A stretch of DNA of 64,000 nucleotides from Apodospora peruviana (taxonomy: Eukaryota; Ascomycota; Sordariomycetes; Sordariales; Lasiosphaeriaceae): the NCBI GenBank assembly GCA_033439685.1, contig JAUEDM010000006.1, forward strand, positions 1 through 64,000, read 5' to 3'. The notes under the pieces were generated by a model. The model saw only the letters and a list, made by a program, of their open reading frames with translations, had not been told where the DNA came from and ran no database searches. The position numbers and the translations under genes were made by a program. How positions within the stretch are numbered: the stretch's first letter is position 1; each line of letters begins with the position of its first letter. Below are positions 9,906 through 21,288 of this stretch, one piece after another.

Positions 9906-10682
9906 CATAACTATGATATATTGTCGGACAGCAGGTGGATTACAAGAGGTTCAAAAAACTAGCTGTAGCTGCCTCCAGGATGTTAACCAGGAGCTTTAGC
10001 CATACCCGCTTTGACAATTACCATTAGCTGTATGCCAAGACGGATCCTAATTATGACGTTCCCGGCATACAACTAATCCTCATCTCTCTTATTTTTTTTA
10101 TCATAGCGTACCACAGGAGTGGTCCCAGGGGCTCCTTTAATCTATAGTTATAATATTCCAAAATCCCTTGCTGTACGCCCCAACTTCATAATCATTTTGA
10201 GCGCTCCACCTTGAAGATAGGTGTCACGGCCAGCGGTTCATGGCGTGATAGCTGTTCAATTGGCTCTACAAACGAAGATTCTACTCTAAGAGGGAAAAAA
10301 AAAGAGAGCAAGGTACGCGTCTCCGACGCCTCTATCCCAAATATCTGCGGCGATGCTAGCCGTCGTCACAAGTAGTACTTAGACAAGATCCCGGGTATTA
10401 GATGTAGGCTGTAATTAGTTAAGGGTTATTTAAGGCTAGGCGGTACATCTCGTCTAGAACCGAGATTATAGAAAGGCGTAAATAGAGCTTCAATTTCAAT
10501 TACTTATACCACAACCCTTCCACAAGTGAACCGCCACGCTAGAGACCTCTGTCTCGACCTCTAGCTCTCTGGGTCAAGTAAGCATCTAGTGCTTGCGCCG
10601 CGCAAGCCGTGCATTTCCTTATCTGAGACCCATCCCTTGCACTGGTAGTCCTGCATCCAGCAAATGCATTCAATATGGCCCA
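9906..10682. other. no gene; possible LTR remnant around 10222-10575
   Basis: Sequence from TGTCACGGCC (10222) through GGTTATTTAAGGCTAGG (about 10424) and AAATAGAGCTTCAATTTC to about 10575 has the order of features of fungal Gypsy-type LTRs (TGTCACG start, TATA-like box, AGAGCTTC and ATTACTTATA near R/U5). No target site duplication and no internal retroelement sequence were found, so a solo LTR is only a suggestion. Confidence 0.3.
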
Positions 10683-13600
10683 TTAGACATTTACGTTCAT
10701 CGCAATCTTTGCGCCAATCCGGGAGATCAACTCAGTCAATTTCTCTGGTTCCTCATACCGGTCCCGCTCCTTGACCGAAGGCCCAAAGGCCTGCCAAACC
10801 ATGATAAACTTCCCGTTGCTCTCGGGACTCGTACCAATCGTCCGGAACGCCCTCATCATCTCCTCGTGTTTCTTCAGCGCAGCAAACTCGCGGCGCACCT
10901 GGGCCTTTTGCTCTTCACGCGTGGTTAACAAGCGCACCTGAACGCAGTACAGCAAGAGCGCACAGAAGCCAGCAGCCAGTGCTGTGGCGGCCGACGACCC
11001 GGAAATCTCACGTGTCGTATCGTTGGGCGCCGAGCCCATGAGCTCGACGCGATCGCCGGGAAAGGTGAAGTTGATCTTTTCTGGGTTGCCGACGAACGAC
11101 GTGGTCTCACCCGACGGACCAGCTGCGCCGATGGTGAAGATGCGTCTTGTAGCTCGTGACGGGTACGTGTCGGTCTGCTTGGCGCCCTGGTCAGGGGCGG
11201 AGCAGAACATGAGGATGTTGGCTTTGTCGGCTTGCAAGATGGCTTCTTCGAGAACTCGTCGTTCACCCTCGTTCTCGGGTGGCTCAATGGTCCACGACAT
11301 GGATATAATGTGCACGCCTTTTTTGACGGCTGCTGCAATAGCCTGGTTGGTGGTGGGAGTCAGTCAGCAGAAGAGGATATCAAAGTCTGGGTTGCTCTGG
11401 TCTTACCTTCGCGGCGCTTCTTGCAGTGATCTGCCTTATCCCGCCGTCAGACGGATGGTCCTCAAGACGTAGCACATACAGCTGCGCACGTGGGCACATG
11501 AAGTTGATGAGCCTCGCCATGGCAGTGCCGTGGCCGGTGGCCGATGCATAGTATGGATGGTTGAGGTGCTCGGTCTCGTTGCGGGGGTAAAAGGTGCGCC
11601 CACCGAGAAGAGGATAGTCCCAGTCCATGCCATCAACGCCGTCGTCGATCAGGGCCACCGTGATCTTCTCCTCAATGGCCCGTGAAACTTGCTGGAAGTC
11701 AGGGCTCGTCTCTGCGTTGAGAAGAAGACCGCGGAATTGCTTCATGCAGTCTATCCACGCGTGCTTGCTGGTCAGCTCGTCTTTGGCCCCCCCTCTTGTT
11801 CCAACACCGCTTCGCTCGCCTCCAGATCCATCGCCCAGGGCCCGCCGACGAAAGGATGGACCCTCGTCGACAACAAGCTGCACGTCGTGCTCAAATTTAA
11901 GTTCTTTGATGCGCTCGGCGAAGCCCTTGATGTGCTGCTGCGTGCGTTTCGCCGACTCAATTCCTTGCTGAACGTGCAAATGGATCGACTTGAGCTGTGT
12001 CAACTTCTTGAGTCCACCCTCTTCGCTCCATCCGCGGAGGACTGCATTGTTGCCACTCCAATAGAGGTGCACCTCACGCACGCGTGGCGCGGCTGTGTAT
12101 ATGACCTCTGTACACAGGTCTGTCTTCTTCCAGTCCCAGATCTCGACGTCCATTCCCCGCAACGCTTCCTCAATGGCCTCGTCAGTGTGTGGCGGGTTGA
12201 AAGAGTCGTCTACCATGGCCCTGATGATCGTCCGTACGCCTTTCTGCCTCAACGTCGTGAACACCTGGACCAGGTCATGCCTGCCGCTGCCTTCCTTGTA
12301 TGGCTGATCCTGCCCTGACCGACGAGTGCCGCTGCTGCTGGCCTTCTCGCTGGTGGTATCTTGGATACGAATCTTAGGAATGGCTACGTACTGCAGCGCG
12401 TCCTCGAACTGGAGTTGTTTCACTAGAGACCGGAATCCTCGCTGCGTTAGGTTGGTGCGCCCCGACAGATCAAAATACAACTCCAGGTTCGAAACCTCTT
12501 CTTTGCCATACAAAATATCCATGCACGCTGCGTCGTTGCGTGACCGAAGGTAGTGTAGCTTTAGGAACCTTTCCACTGCTTCCACCACATTCTCGAGCAC
12601 CTTGGACGACTTGCTGTTGCTGGTTGGCAAGGATATGGGCTTGGCCTCGGCAACTACTGGAGTTTGCGAGCCGTCACCCTCGATAAGGGCTGTCACCCTC
12701 TCTGTCCCTGTGCTGGTGGTGGCGCCTGTGTACTTTGCTCGACTGTTGGACTGAACCGCGGGGCGCGCCTTCGACGAGGGATCCAAACTATGCTGTGGCT
12801 GTACGCCGAAGCCACGTTGATGAACGGTAACATCGAAGAAGGGCGTTCTTTCTGGCGAAGCCGGCCGTGCTGCTGCTTTGTTCGATGCCGAGGTAGGTCC
12901 AGCGACACTCTTGAAGTCTTGATCCCTAACACGTCCCGGTGGCTTTTCAGATGGCTTGCGCACCTCTGCCGCCGCCGCTTCTTTCGCTTCCTTGACCGTC
13001 TTCTTGTGATGGAGATAGGGCGATTTGCCTGCGCGGTTGAAGTCCCCGTTGGTTGCCTGTACCTCTTCGTCGCTCTTGGCCACAATCTCCTCAATGACCG
13101 AGAGCTGGTCCTTGCGACATCGTTTCCACTCGACGGCGAGATGCAGGATCGTGTTGCCTTTCGCATCCTTGAGTGCCAGCGTCTTGCCGTTAGCCTTTTG
13201 TACCAGTTGCCGAAAGTACTTGAGCTTTTTCTTGATGGCCATGTGGAGGTACAGCTGCTTGTTGCTGGGCTTCTGGAGGACCGTGTTGATGTCCGGGTGT
13301 GCTTCAACCATCCACTCCAGCTCTTTCTCCCTCTTGTTGTCGATGGCGAGGTAGAGCGGTGTTTTCCCCTCGCGATCGCCCTTGGCAAGGAGGTTGCTGG
13401 AATGCTGGACGAGAGCGGTGATCAAGGCCTTCATCTGCCCATCGTCCACTTTGGGAAACTCGGGTCCCCTTTCGTCCAACAGCAAGTGCAAGACCGTCTG
13501 CACGCCCCTGATCCCGGAATCGGCAGCCAAATCGTGCACATCTCTGCTCCTAAAAGCCGCGAGGTGATCGCTCCGTGTTAGGTCGCGTTTTCCATCGGCG

Positions 13601-13782
13601 ATCTCCTGCAGGGCTGTTTTGAGAAGCTTCTCGATCGAGACCTTGGACTTCTTTGGCTTTTCAGCATCGTCGTCGTATTCAGAGTCGGAGGACGACGACG
13701 CATCATCAGCGCCCACTTCTTCTTCATGTTCGGGTTCCAGAAGGGTCTCCTGTTCCTGAACGTCTTCCCCGTCAGAACTCAT
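10683..13782 (-). CDS. ankyrin-containing subtilisin-like (S8) serine protease, 2 exons
   Basis: Exons 13782-11407 and 11342-10683 give 1011 aa; the 64-nt intron (GTAAGA...CCAG) is in phase 0. An acidic N-terminus (about 1-50) is followed by three or more degenerate ankyrin-like repeats (KTPLYLAI, NTILHLAVEWK), a charged linker, and a middle region of unknown fold. A C-terminal subtilase domain occupies about 700-1000. The triad is visible: Asp in ALIDDGVD, His in GHGTAMARL and Ser in SGSSAATALAAG. The oxyanion Asn position appears as Asp in CSAPDQGA, which may matter for activity. There is no signal peptide, so the protein is probably cytosolic. The start at 13782 (MSSDGED) was preferred to an in-frame ATG at 13989, whose extra 69 residues look like untranslated leader. 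Cytosolic S8 domains joined to repeats occur among fungal NLR-related proteins. It is co-directional with the unknown gene 430 bp upstream. Confidence 0.85.
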
Positions 13783-14211
13783 GGCCAAGGTACGTGAGGC
13801 GCGGCAGTGCCGACGAGGCAATCTTCTGTTGGCACAAGACGCAGTGACGGGGAGCGATGTGATCCTTCTGCGCACAAGAGGGGAAATCGATGTCTTAATA
13901 ATCGTCGAGGTGTGATTGGGTTTCACTGCATCCCGATTTGGCTGCGGGCATGCGGCGGGAAGGGGGCAACACGGTGACTCTGACATCATTTACACTGTCC
14001 AGGCTGGGAAAGAGGGGTAAGTTGTTACAGGACCGAAGGATAAAGTTCAATTCATGAGGGGACATGTAGGTAGATTGATGAAACGGGGCTAATAAGCCGA
14101 AGCATTGGAAGCCCAGACTGAATGAAATGTTGTTGAGTTTGGCATTGGCTAGATTCACACAACAGGCAAGAAGACTTGTTCTATCAGAAACCGAAACGAC
14201 CACCAGAAGTG
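13783..14211. other. intergenic region upstream of the protease gene
   Basis: About 430 bp between two genes read in the same direction. It should hold the protease promoter and the terminator of the upstream gene. No specific site is identified. Confidence 0.5.
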
Positions 14212-15294
14212 TCAATCCAACAACTCCATCTTCGGTACAAAGGCAGTGCTAAACCGAATGTCGACAAACTCTGCCCTGAGATCCAGGTCGCCAAGGTTGC
14301 CAGTGTCATAGCCAGCTTTCCGGAGCTTGTTGGTTGGCTTGAGAGACGGGTCGAACAGAACGGGGTCATCGCGGGGTGTGCCCCCGAACAGGCGTACCGC
14401 CGAGGTCTTCAAACTCGATTTCCAGTCGGCATCGGCCTTGATAGTAATTCGGGCTTCAAAGAGGTTGTTCTCTTCGCGGGCGAGCAGAATGGCGCACCGT
14501 AGGAAACTAGGCACGCCAGACTTAGCCGATCGGTTTTCCTGGAGCATCCACCGTGCGATAACGGGATGGTCGTAGTTGTCGTGCCAGATAGACCCCGTCA
14601 CTCTTGCCTCGTCGGTTGTTGTCCGACTCACCGACTTCTCCACCGTGCCTGTCATTCCGACATTGGCTATCATCTCTGGGCCGCCAGAAAGACTCAACTC
14701 CCCGCCCACCTTCTTCATCTCGTCCTGCTGCGTTGACAAGACACCGACCCTTCCGAGAGGCCCGATCTTACGGACCCTTGGATCCGGCGCGCCGGCTTCG
14801 CTGCTGCGGAACTCAAACTCCACCGTAACCGACACAATGCGCTGTGACGCTTTGCGCGGATTCATATGGATTTCGTAAACCAGAAGAGTTGCGTACGCTT
14901 CGTCGTCCTCGTCCTCGTCGTCGCCATCGGGCTGCAGCGATGACGACAGCTTGCCGTGCACAATCTCGCGGGCCTTGCATTGAATCTCAATGACACCACG
15001 ATGCTCCACGGCTGTCTCTCGCTGGAACGGCCTGGCAGGGTCGTTGAGTATATGATAGCCGCTGCCCTCGTCGCCCGTTGGGTTCAAGGCCACCACGGCC
15101 GATGCCTCGTCCAGCTCGCCGCCATCTTCCTCCTCGCTGATGTAGTCGTCCCGTCTGTAGGGTTGTTTAGGTTCTTGGCCGTCCAAGCCTTCTGGGTTCA
15201 TGGCGGCGAGTCCGGTGTTAGTTTCGTCTTCCAGGCTGTCTAGAACATTGACGTCAACGGGGGTTGCTAGTATTTCAGATGAGTTTGACATCAA
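14212..15294 (-). CDS. conserved fungal protein of unknown function, 360 aa
   Basis: A single intronless frame starts MMSNSSEILATP at 15294. Residues 1-80 are acidic and probably disordered. From about 85 to 330 the sequence looks like an all-beta or mixed domain: HRGVIEIQCKAREIVHGKL, then ATLLVYEIHMNPRKASQRI, VTVEFEF, a Gly/Ser stretch GGELSLSGG, and TPRDDPVLFDPS near the end. I recognise the pattern from uncharacterised proteins in other filamentous fungi but know no assigned function. No signal peptide is present. It is adjacent to and co-directional with the ankyrin-subtilase gene, and divergent (342 bp) from the NLR-like gene, so a functional link is an inference from position only. It is not obviously a gasdermin by sequence. 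Confidence 0.85.
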   Translation of the reverse strand: MMSNSSEILATPVDVNVLDSLEDETNTGLAAMNPEGLDGQEPKQPYRRDDYISEEEDGGELDEASAVVALNPTGDEGSGYHILNDPARPFQRETAVEHRGVIEIQCKAREIVHGKLSSSLQPDGDDEDEDDEAYATLLVYEIHMNPRKASQRIVSVTVEFEFRSSEAGAPDPRVRKIGPLGRVGVLSTQQDEMKKVGGELSLSGGPEMIANVGMTGTVEKSVSRTTTDEARVTGSIWHDNYDHPVIARWMLQENRSAKSGVPSFLRCAILLAREENNLFEARITIKADADWKSSLKTSAVRLFGGTPRDDPVLFDPSLKPTNKLRKAGYDTGNLGDLDLRAEFVDIRFSTAFVPKMELLD

Positions 15295-15635
15295 TGCCCA
15301 ACATGGCGGCTGCCTGTCCGCTCCGCATGCACAAGCGACGGCCGGCCGGGTTGCCGCACTGTGCCTGCCTCCTTCACATCCCGACCTTTCCCCGCTTCAG
15401 CTGCAGCTGCCTGTTCGATGCATGAAAACTATCTGTAGGTAACACCTGCCCCCACCATGAGTCGACGAGATGAGGTGGCAGGTGCGCGGTGCGAGGTGCG
15501 AGTTCTCCGCTGTCAGCAGCACCGGGCCACTGTCTTCGCGGAGTCGAGATTGTGACTCCATTCACCTTTGACAATCGCCATCATCCATCCACACTCCTTT
15601 CAAGGCGCAAAACACTGTGAGAGACGGGTCGCAAC
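15295..15635. other. divergent promoter between unknown gene and NLR-like gene
   Basis: A 341-bp interval separates two start codons on opposite strands. Shared regulation is possible. No defined box is claimed. Confidence 0.5.
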
Positions 15636-18600
15636 ATGTCCGACTCGGACTCCGCCTCCTCCGAGCCCTCGCCCCCAAGCTCGAGGGCGCCTTCGCCAGA
15701 ACCCGACACAGCAAGACCAGAAGGGACCAGCCAGCCAGAACATCCAGGCCATAACAGCGACACGGTTTCCAGGACGCCGCTTTTTGAGTCGGACGGCGTT
15801 CATCTCTCATGGCCCGATCTGTCGGGTTTGGTTGACGAGCCGGACGAGGAAGGTCCCATCACGTCCTTCGAGTGAGTGTGATACAGTCTAGGATACCTGA
15901 CATCGCCTTGGCGGTGTTTGGCAGCCCACCTTCAGGGACCTACCTGGTAGCTGACGGAGAAAATCTGGCAAGCTATGTCTTTGTGCCAGGTATCTACGGC
16001 AGCCACGAAGACGGAGCCGAGGCAGGGCCCGACTCGCCCTCCAGCTCCTGGGCCATCGACTACGTAAAGCAGGCAGGCCGAAATGATCGGATCCTCAAGT
16101 TTCAATACGCCGCGCAAAATCTGTTCTCTGGCCCCAAGTCCAGGGAGGCTATCCGCACCTGTGCTCTGCAACTCTTGCGTGGCGTGCTGGCACTGAGACG
16201 CGACGCAAAGTGGGTTAGTGAGCCGTCCGTCGTGTTGTCTTGACGGTTGGCTAAATTCGGTGAATAGAGACGTCTTATCGCCTTCTTCGCCTTTGATCTC
16301 GGCGGTATCCTGGTCAAAGATGCTCTTGTTGCAGCGACGCTTGACCTTGCCACCTGGTCAGAGATTACCGACATGAGCCGCCTCCTGGTGTTCAGCGGCT
16401 GCCCCCATCGAAGCACAAGCTCCCTCGACATGGAGGATCGCCTATGCCGCTTCGTATTCTCATCGTCCAGAAAAAGCATATCCGGTGTCACACCATCTGC
16501 CTCCTCGATAGCGGGCCTCGCTGCCGCCACCATAGAAGTGAACGGCCTGTTCGTGGACTCAAAGGCAAGCCTGCGCTCCAAAATTGTCAGTCTTCACGCT
16601 GGGCTACCCCCAACAAGCAACGAAGATGTAACGGTAAAGCGTATGCGTATCAGCCAGGGGTTTGACGACTTTTGCGGCGCCTTGGGAGTTCCCTTTGAGA
16701 AACGATTCGTGCTGACAGGGTCGGAAACGAGCGAAATCATCAGTTATCTGGCTGGACTGAGCTCTGTTCTGAACGCCAAATACGATAATGATGCCATGAT
16801 ATACGAGCGCAAGCTACTCTCTGTGTCGTCTCCAATCGATCCTTTCCGTTCCGCCAGGGACCCAAATTCATCGGTAACCGAAACCTCGGCCTATAAGACC
16901 TGGCTCGGTCTGCCAGGACCGCAAATTCTCTACATTCATGGGTCCCATGGAGTGAGAGATGCTGCCGAACAGGTATTCTATGCCTTGGATTCCAAAAAGT
17001 ACATAGAAGATACCATCGTGTTGTACTTTTCTTTTGATCGATGGGATGTCCGACGCGATTCCATCCGCGACATGGCGTCGACATTTATGACCCAGATCAT
17101 CTGTCAATTCCCACACAACGAGAATTGGACACGTCAGTTGTTCGCGCAACTTGATCTGGAAAGAGGGTGGACGGAGGCCGACTTGATATATTACCTTGAG
17201 CGCTTTCGATTCAACAATGAGTTCGAACGGGCCATATACGTTATCAACCATTTTGATGAGTGTACCAAAGGATCGAGGCTGGCATTTCTTGACAAGTTCA
17301 AATATCTCGCCGCGAACAGCGAGGGCAACTTGAAGATGGTCCTGACAAGCCACAAGTCTGGCGCCCTCCTCGGGGAATTATCCGACACGGCCCTCACAAC
17401 CATGGATCTCTCGATGCCGGCGATTTCAGCTGACAGCAGCGCCGATGCCGAAGTGGACATCAGGCTCTTGATGCACTCTCGTCCCGAGCTTCTCCTCCAG
17501 GAGAGCCTTGTTCGACAAGAGCTGGCTGAGGTTGCTGGGATTGATCCGCTGGCACGACGAATTATTGTCCAGCAAGCTCGAGCGCAATCAGATTGGCCCA
17601 GTCGAGTTTCCTTGCGAAGTCTGATTGGAGGGTTGCACTCAACGAACCCTGCTTCATGGGACGATTCGCTGTTAGCTTCTCTTCTCGATCGCCTGCTGCG
17701 GTCTGTCAGCAATAAAGTGCCAATTCTTCGTTTGCTACTATCGTGGCTCTTGTACACTGTCCGGCCGCTTACTATATGGGAGTTGGGAACGGCTCTGTAT
17801 CTGGGTTCCAGCACCGACATGAAACATGCTGCCCCTACTTCTTCAGCACTGAAAGATGTCGTTGGGAACATCCAGGATTGGCTCGCCGGCATTGCCGAGG
17901 TTGACCAGAACGAGGTCAGGATATCGCACCCACGACTACGCAAAATCCTAATGGGCAAAAAGTTTGAAGGGAACAAGGCGGCACAAAATGTGCCCATATG
18001 GGACGACATCTCAGATACCGCACATTTCGATATTGCGCGGCAGTGCCTCGACTACCTATCACGGCCTGCAGTACGAGATATTGTCGATCAAACAGGCTCA
18101 GTCACTGCGGCGCGCGTGCATATCTTCGCGGACCGTGGAAATCTGTGCTCTTACGCCCTTCAGGCGTGGACTTACCATTTCATGAAGGCTTCCCCCGCTG
18201 ACCAGACAAAGTTGGCCACTCAGCTTGGATCCTCGCCCCTAGGAAGCGCATGGGCCCAGGGCTACTGGGCATTGTCAAATCCTGTTACACGGAACAAGAA
18301 ACCGTTGGATAGTCTGTTCCCGGTCTTCACAGGTCTGGGGTTGTGCAACGTCGTGAAGCCGCGGGATGAAGGAGATTTGTCTTGCGGTATCGTTGAAGCA
18401 GCTTCGAAGGGACAGTCCCAGACCGTAAGCCAACTGATCAAAGACAAAAGCATACCTGAGGCAGTGCTATTGGAGGTGCTGGTCTCCGCTGGTGCCTATG
18501 GAGACGACCAGTTGATACTCGACCTCATACAGCATATCTCGTCCAACAGCGGCAAGCCAGAAGCGGTGAATTGGCCAGCCGGACTTATCTACAGAGCCGC

Positions 18601-21288
18601 TTGGCTGGGTATGGATCGTGTGATCGAACGTCTACTTCAACTTGGCGTTCCGGCTGACCCGGATAGCCCTTTGCGGGATGAGAACAAGCGGTCAGTGCTG
18701 ACCCAGGCAGCATGCAACTTCCACGTTGCTGCAGTCCGGGTGCTTGTCAGTCATGGCGCCGACGTGGCCTTTCGCCGTGTGTACGGGAGGACTGTTCTTC
18801 ATCTGGTTGCGGAGCTTGGCCACGCAGAGATTGCTGGGTTGCTGGTGCAAGAGGGCAAATCAGATCTCGAGTCAGAAGACGACAGCAGCCTGACTCCTCT
18901 TTACTTCGCGTGCTTGTATGGACACTACGCGACAGCGAAGGAGTTGCTACGACTGAGGGCGGATCCCAACATGGGGTTGGCGACGGAGAACTCCCACAAC
19001 AGGTGGACGCCGCTCACCGTTGCTGCAGAGGGGGATTTCAGAAAGTGCATCAAGCTTTTGATTGATAGTAAAGTGGATGTCGATCAAGCCGGTCCAACCG
19101 CAGAAGGCACTGCGTTGCGACACGCCGTCATCAAAGGGCAAACAGAGAGTTGCCTGCTCCTACTGGAAGCAGGCGCAAACCCAAACAGCCCTTTCATCAG
19201 GACACCGCTCATCGTGCAGCTTGTTGAGGCCTTCGGGTCGGACCAGGAGGATAAGCGGACTCAGATTCTGAGGCTCTTGCTTAACAATGGCGTCGACGTC
19301 AACGGCAGGGACGCGGACTCGCAGGTAATCCTTGCGAGGTTGCTTGATTGGGACGATATCGGACCGTTCTACGAGGTCATCTTGGGCCACCCCGGCGTCG
19401 ATGTCAACATTCTCAACACGGGAAACCAAACACCACTTCATTCCGCTACGCTCAAAAAACACCCCACCGCAGTACAACTGCTACTGGCCCATGGTGCTGA
19501 GGTAAATCGTCTTTCCGATGAAGGTATCACGCCGCTATATCACGCAATACCAAAGGCCGAGCTTGTGGGCGCGCTGCTCGAGGCTGGTGCCGACCCAAGC
19601 GTCAGCAACTTTAATGGTTACACATGCCTCATGTACGCGGCTTGGTTCGAGGACAACGAAGAAAGTCTCAAACTCCTCCTCAAGTACAACGTTGCCCTTG
19701 AAGCCAAGTACCCCCTGGACAAAGATGACTACGCCGGGTGGACGGCGTTGACGTGCGCCGCTGCAAATGGATACACTGCTGCTGTCAGACATCTCGTCGA
19801 AGCGGGAGCAAATATCCAGCACGTCGGGGTAGACGGTATTCCGATACTCCATCACGCCACCATCTCGGAGGTCAATTCCACCCAAAAACTTGGCGTGCTC
19901 CTCGAGTTCGTGGCAAGGCTCGATCTTAATCAAAGAAACAAACAGGGCGAGACTGCACTCCACCGTACGGGTGTCCCTTTGGAAAACCTAAAGCGGCTCA
20001 TCAATGCAGGGGCTGATGTGAACGTCCGAGACAACGAAGGCACAACCGCACTCTCGGAGTGGGTTTATACGGACAGCTTGGAAGCGGCTGGGTTCCTCCT
20101 TGAGCACGGGGCTGACCCGAATATTTTGTCACCCGTCTGGGGCGGACCTCTTCACCGCGCGGCACAGAACTCGAATGTCGCAATGGTTAAACTGCTGGTT
20201 GAGAACAAGAATATCGCCGTGGACATCAACGCCGCCGTGCCAGGAATAAAGGCTACTCCGCTTATTTCAGCATGTATGCGCTGGGCCAGCTGTGAGGATC
20301 ACGTCGCCGAGATTGTAGAGCTTTTGATCAGCCACGGGGCCGATGTAAATGCCAAAGGTGGTCTTCTGGGATATGCGCTCAATGCGGCTGCTTTTGACTC
20401 CGACCCTGCCATCATTGACATTCTGGTTGAGAACGGCGCGCGGAAGGATGTGAAAGACGATTTCGGACGGACCCCGGTGCATCTTGCGGCGAATCACAAT
20501 TTGGAGACCTTCCAGAAAGTGGTTGACATTGGGTGCGATGTCGACGTAACGGATGTGACGGGGCGGACGACTTTGATGTGGGCGGCGCAGCCCGGGCAGG
20601 TGAAGGTTGTTAAGAAAATTTTGGAAACAACACCGGATGGGGACGTTGACGTGAAGGATCAAGACGGATGGACGGCGCTTTGTTGGGCCGCTAGGGGTCC
20701 CAAGGCATGGAGCGGCGAGGGAAAGGCAGCGGGTACGGCAGAGGTCATCAAAATGCTGCTTGAGCGAGGTGCGGACAAGCAGGTGGTTGGTACAGGGCCG
20801 GATGGTAAAGGGTGGACACCGTTGAAGATCGCGAGGTATCATGGGGCCTTGCCGGAGGTGGTTGGGTTATTGGTGGGAGAAGATAAGATGGATCCAGAGG
20901 ACGAATCGAAGATTGGTAGACATGCAACACACATATGTGACGCCTGCTACTCGGTAAGTCTCACTTTCTGGCTTATATTACGGGCTTTACTGATTTATTT
21001 TGACAGCTCATTTTTGGAGTACGGTACGGCTGTAAGAGCTGTGAGTGGTTCGACTTGTGCTTCAAGTGTTATCGCCATCAACGGGAGTTGCATCTACCCG
21101 GGGATCACGAGTTTAAGGAGAATGGGCCTGAATTTGTTGAGGAGGAAGAGAAAGATGAGAAGGGCGCGGAGGGTGGGGAGGGGAGCGACGACACGAGTAC
21201 TACGACGTCGTCAGATGATGATTCTGATGAAGAAGAGGAAGCAGAGGCAAAAAGTGGGAAGAGTGAGGAGAGCGATGACAGCGAATAA
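15636..21288 (+). CDS. NLR-like protein: degenerate hydrolase and NACHT-like domains, ankyrin repeats, C-terminal ZZ finger
   Basis: Exons 15636-15871, 15925-16213, 16268-20953 and 21007-21288 give 1830 aa with consistent phases. After a Ser/Pro-rich start, residues about 80-290 resemble a SesB-like alpha/beta-hydrolase fold (YVFVPGIYG, then FAFDLGGILVKDAL), but the GHSxGG nucleophile is lost. A NACHT-like core follows: the P-loop position reads ILYIHGSHGVRDAAEQ (about 393) with no GK[ST], while the Walker B position is IYVINHFDEC (about 498). A winged-helix-like segment (SWLLYTVRPLTIWELG) is near 666. Roughly eighteen ankyrin repeats cover about 930-1700. A ZZ-type zinc finger (about 1728-1775: CDACY, then RYGCKSCEWFDLCFKC and HLPGDHEF) is completed across the last intron, and an acidic Ser-rich tail ends the protein. 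Expected role: intracellular non-self or damage sensor. The missing P-loop suggests it works without ATP hydrolysis. Confidence 0.85.

Noticed and set aside
12664..13581. 305-aa plus-strand frame inside the protease gene
   Set aside because: It is antisense to a clearly coding ankyrin-subtilase exon and has unnatural composition.
14212..15294. Direct identification of the 360-aa protein as a gasdermin
   Set aside because: I saw no recognisable gasdermin sequence; only genomic context suggests an analogous role.
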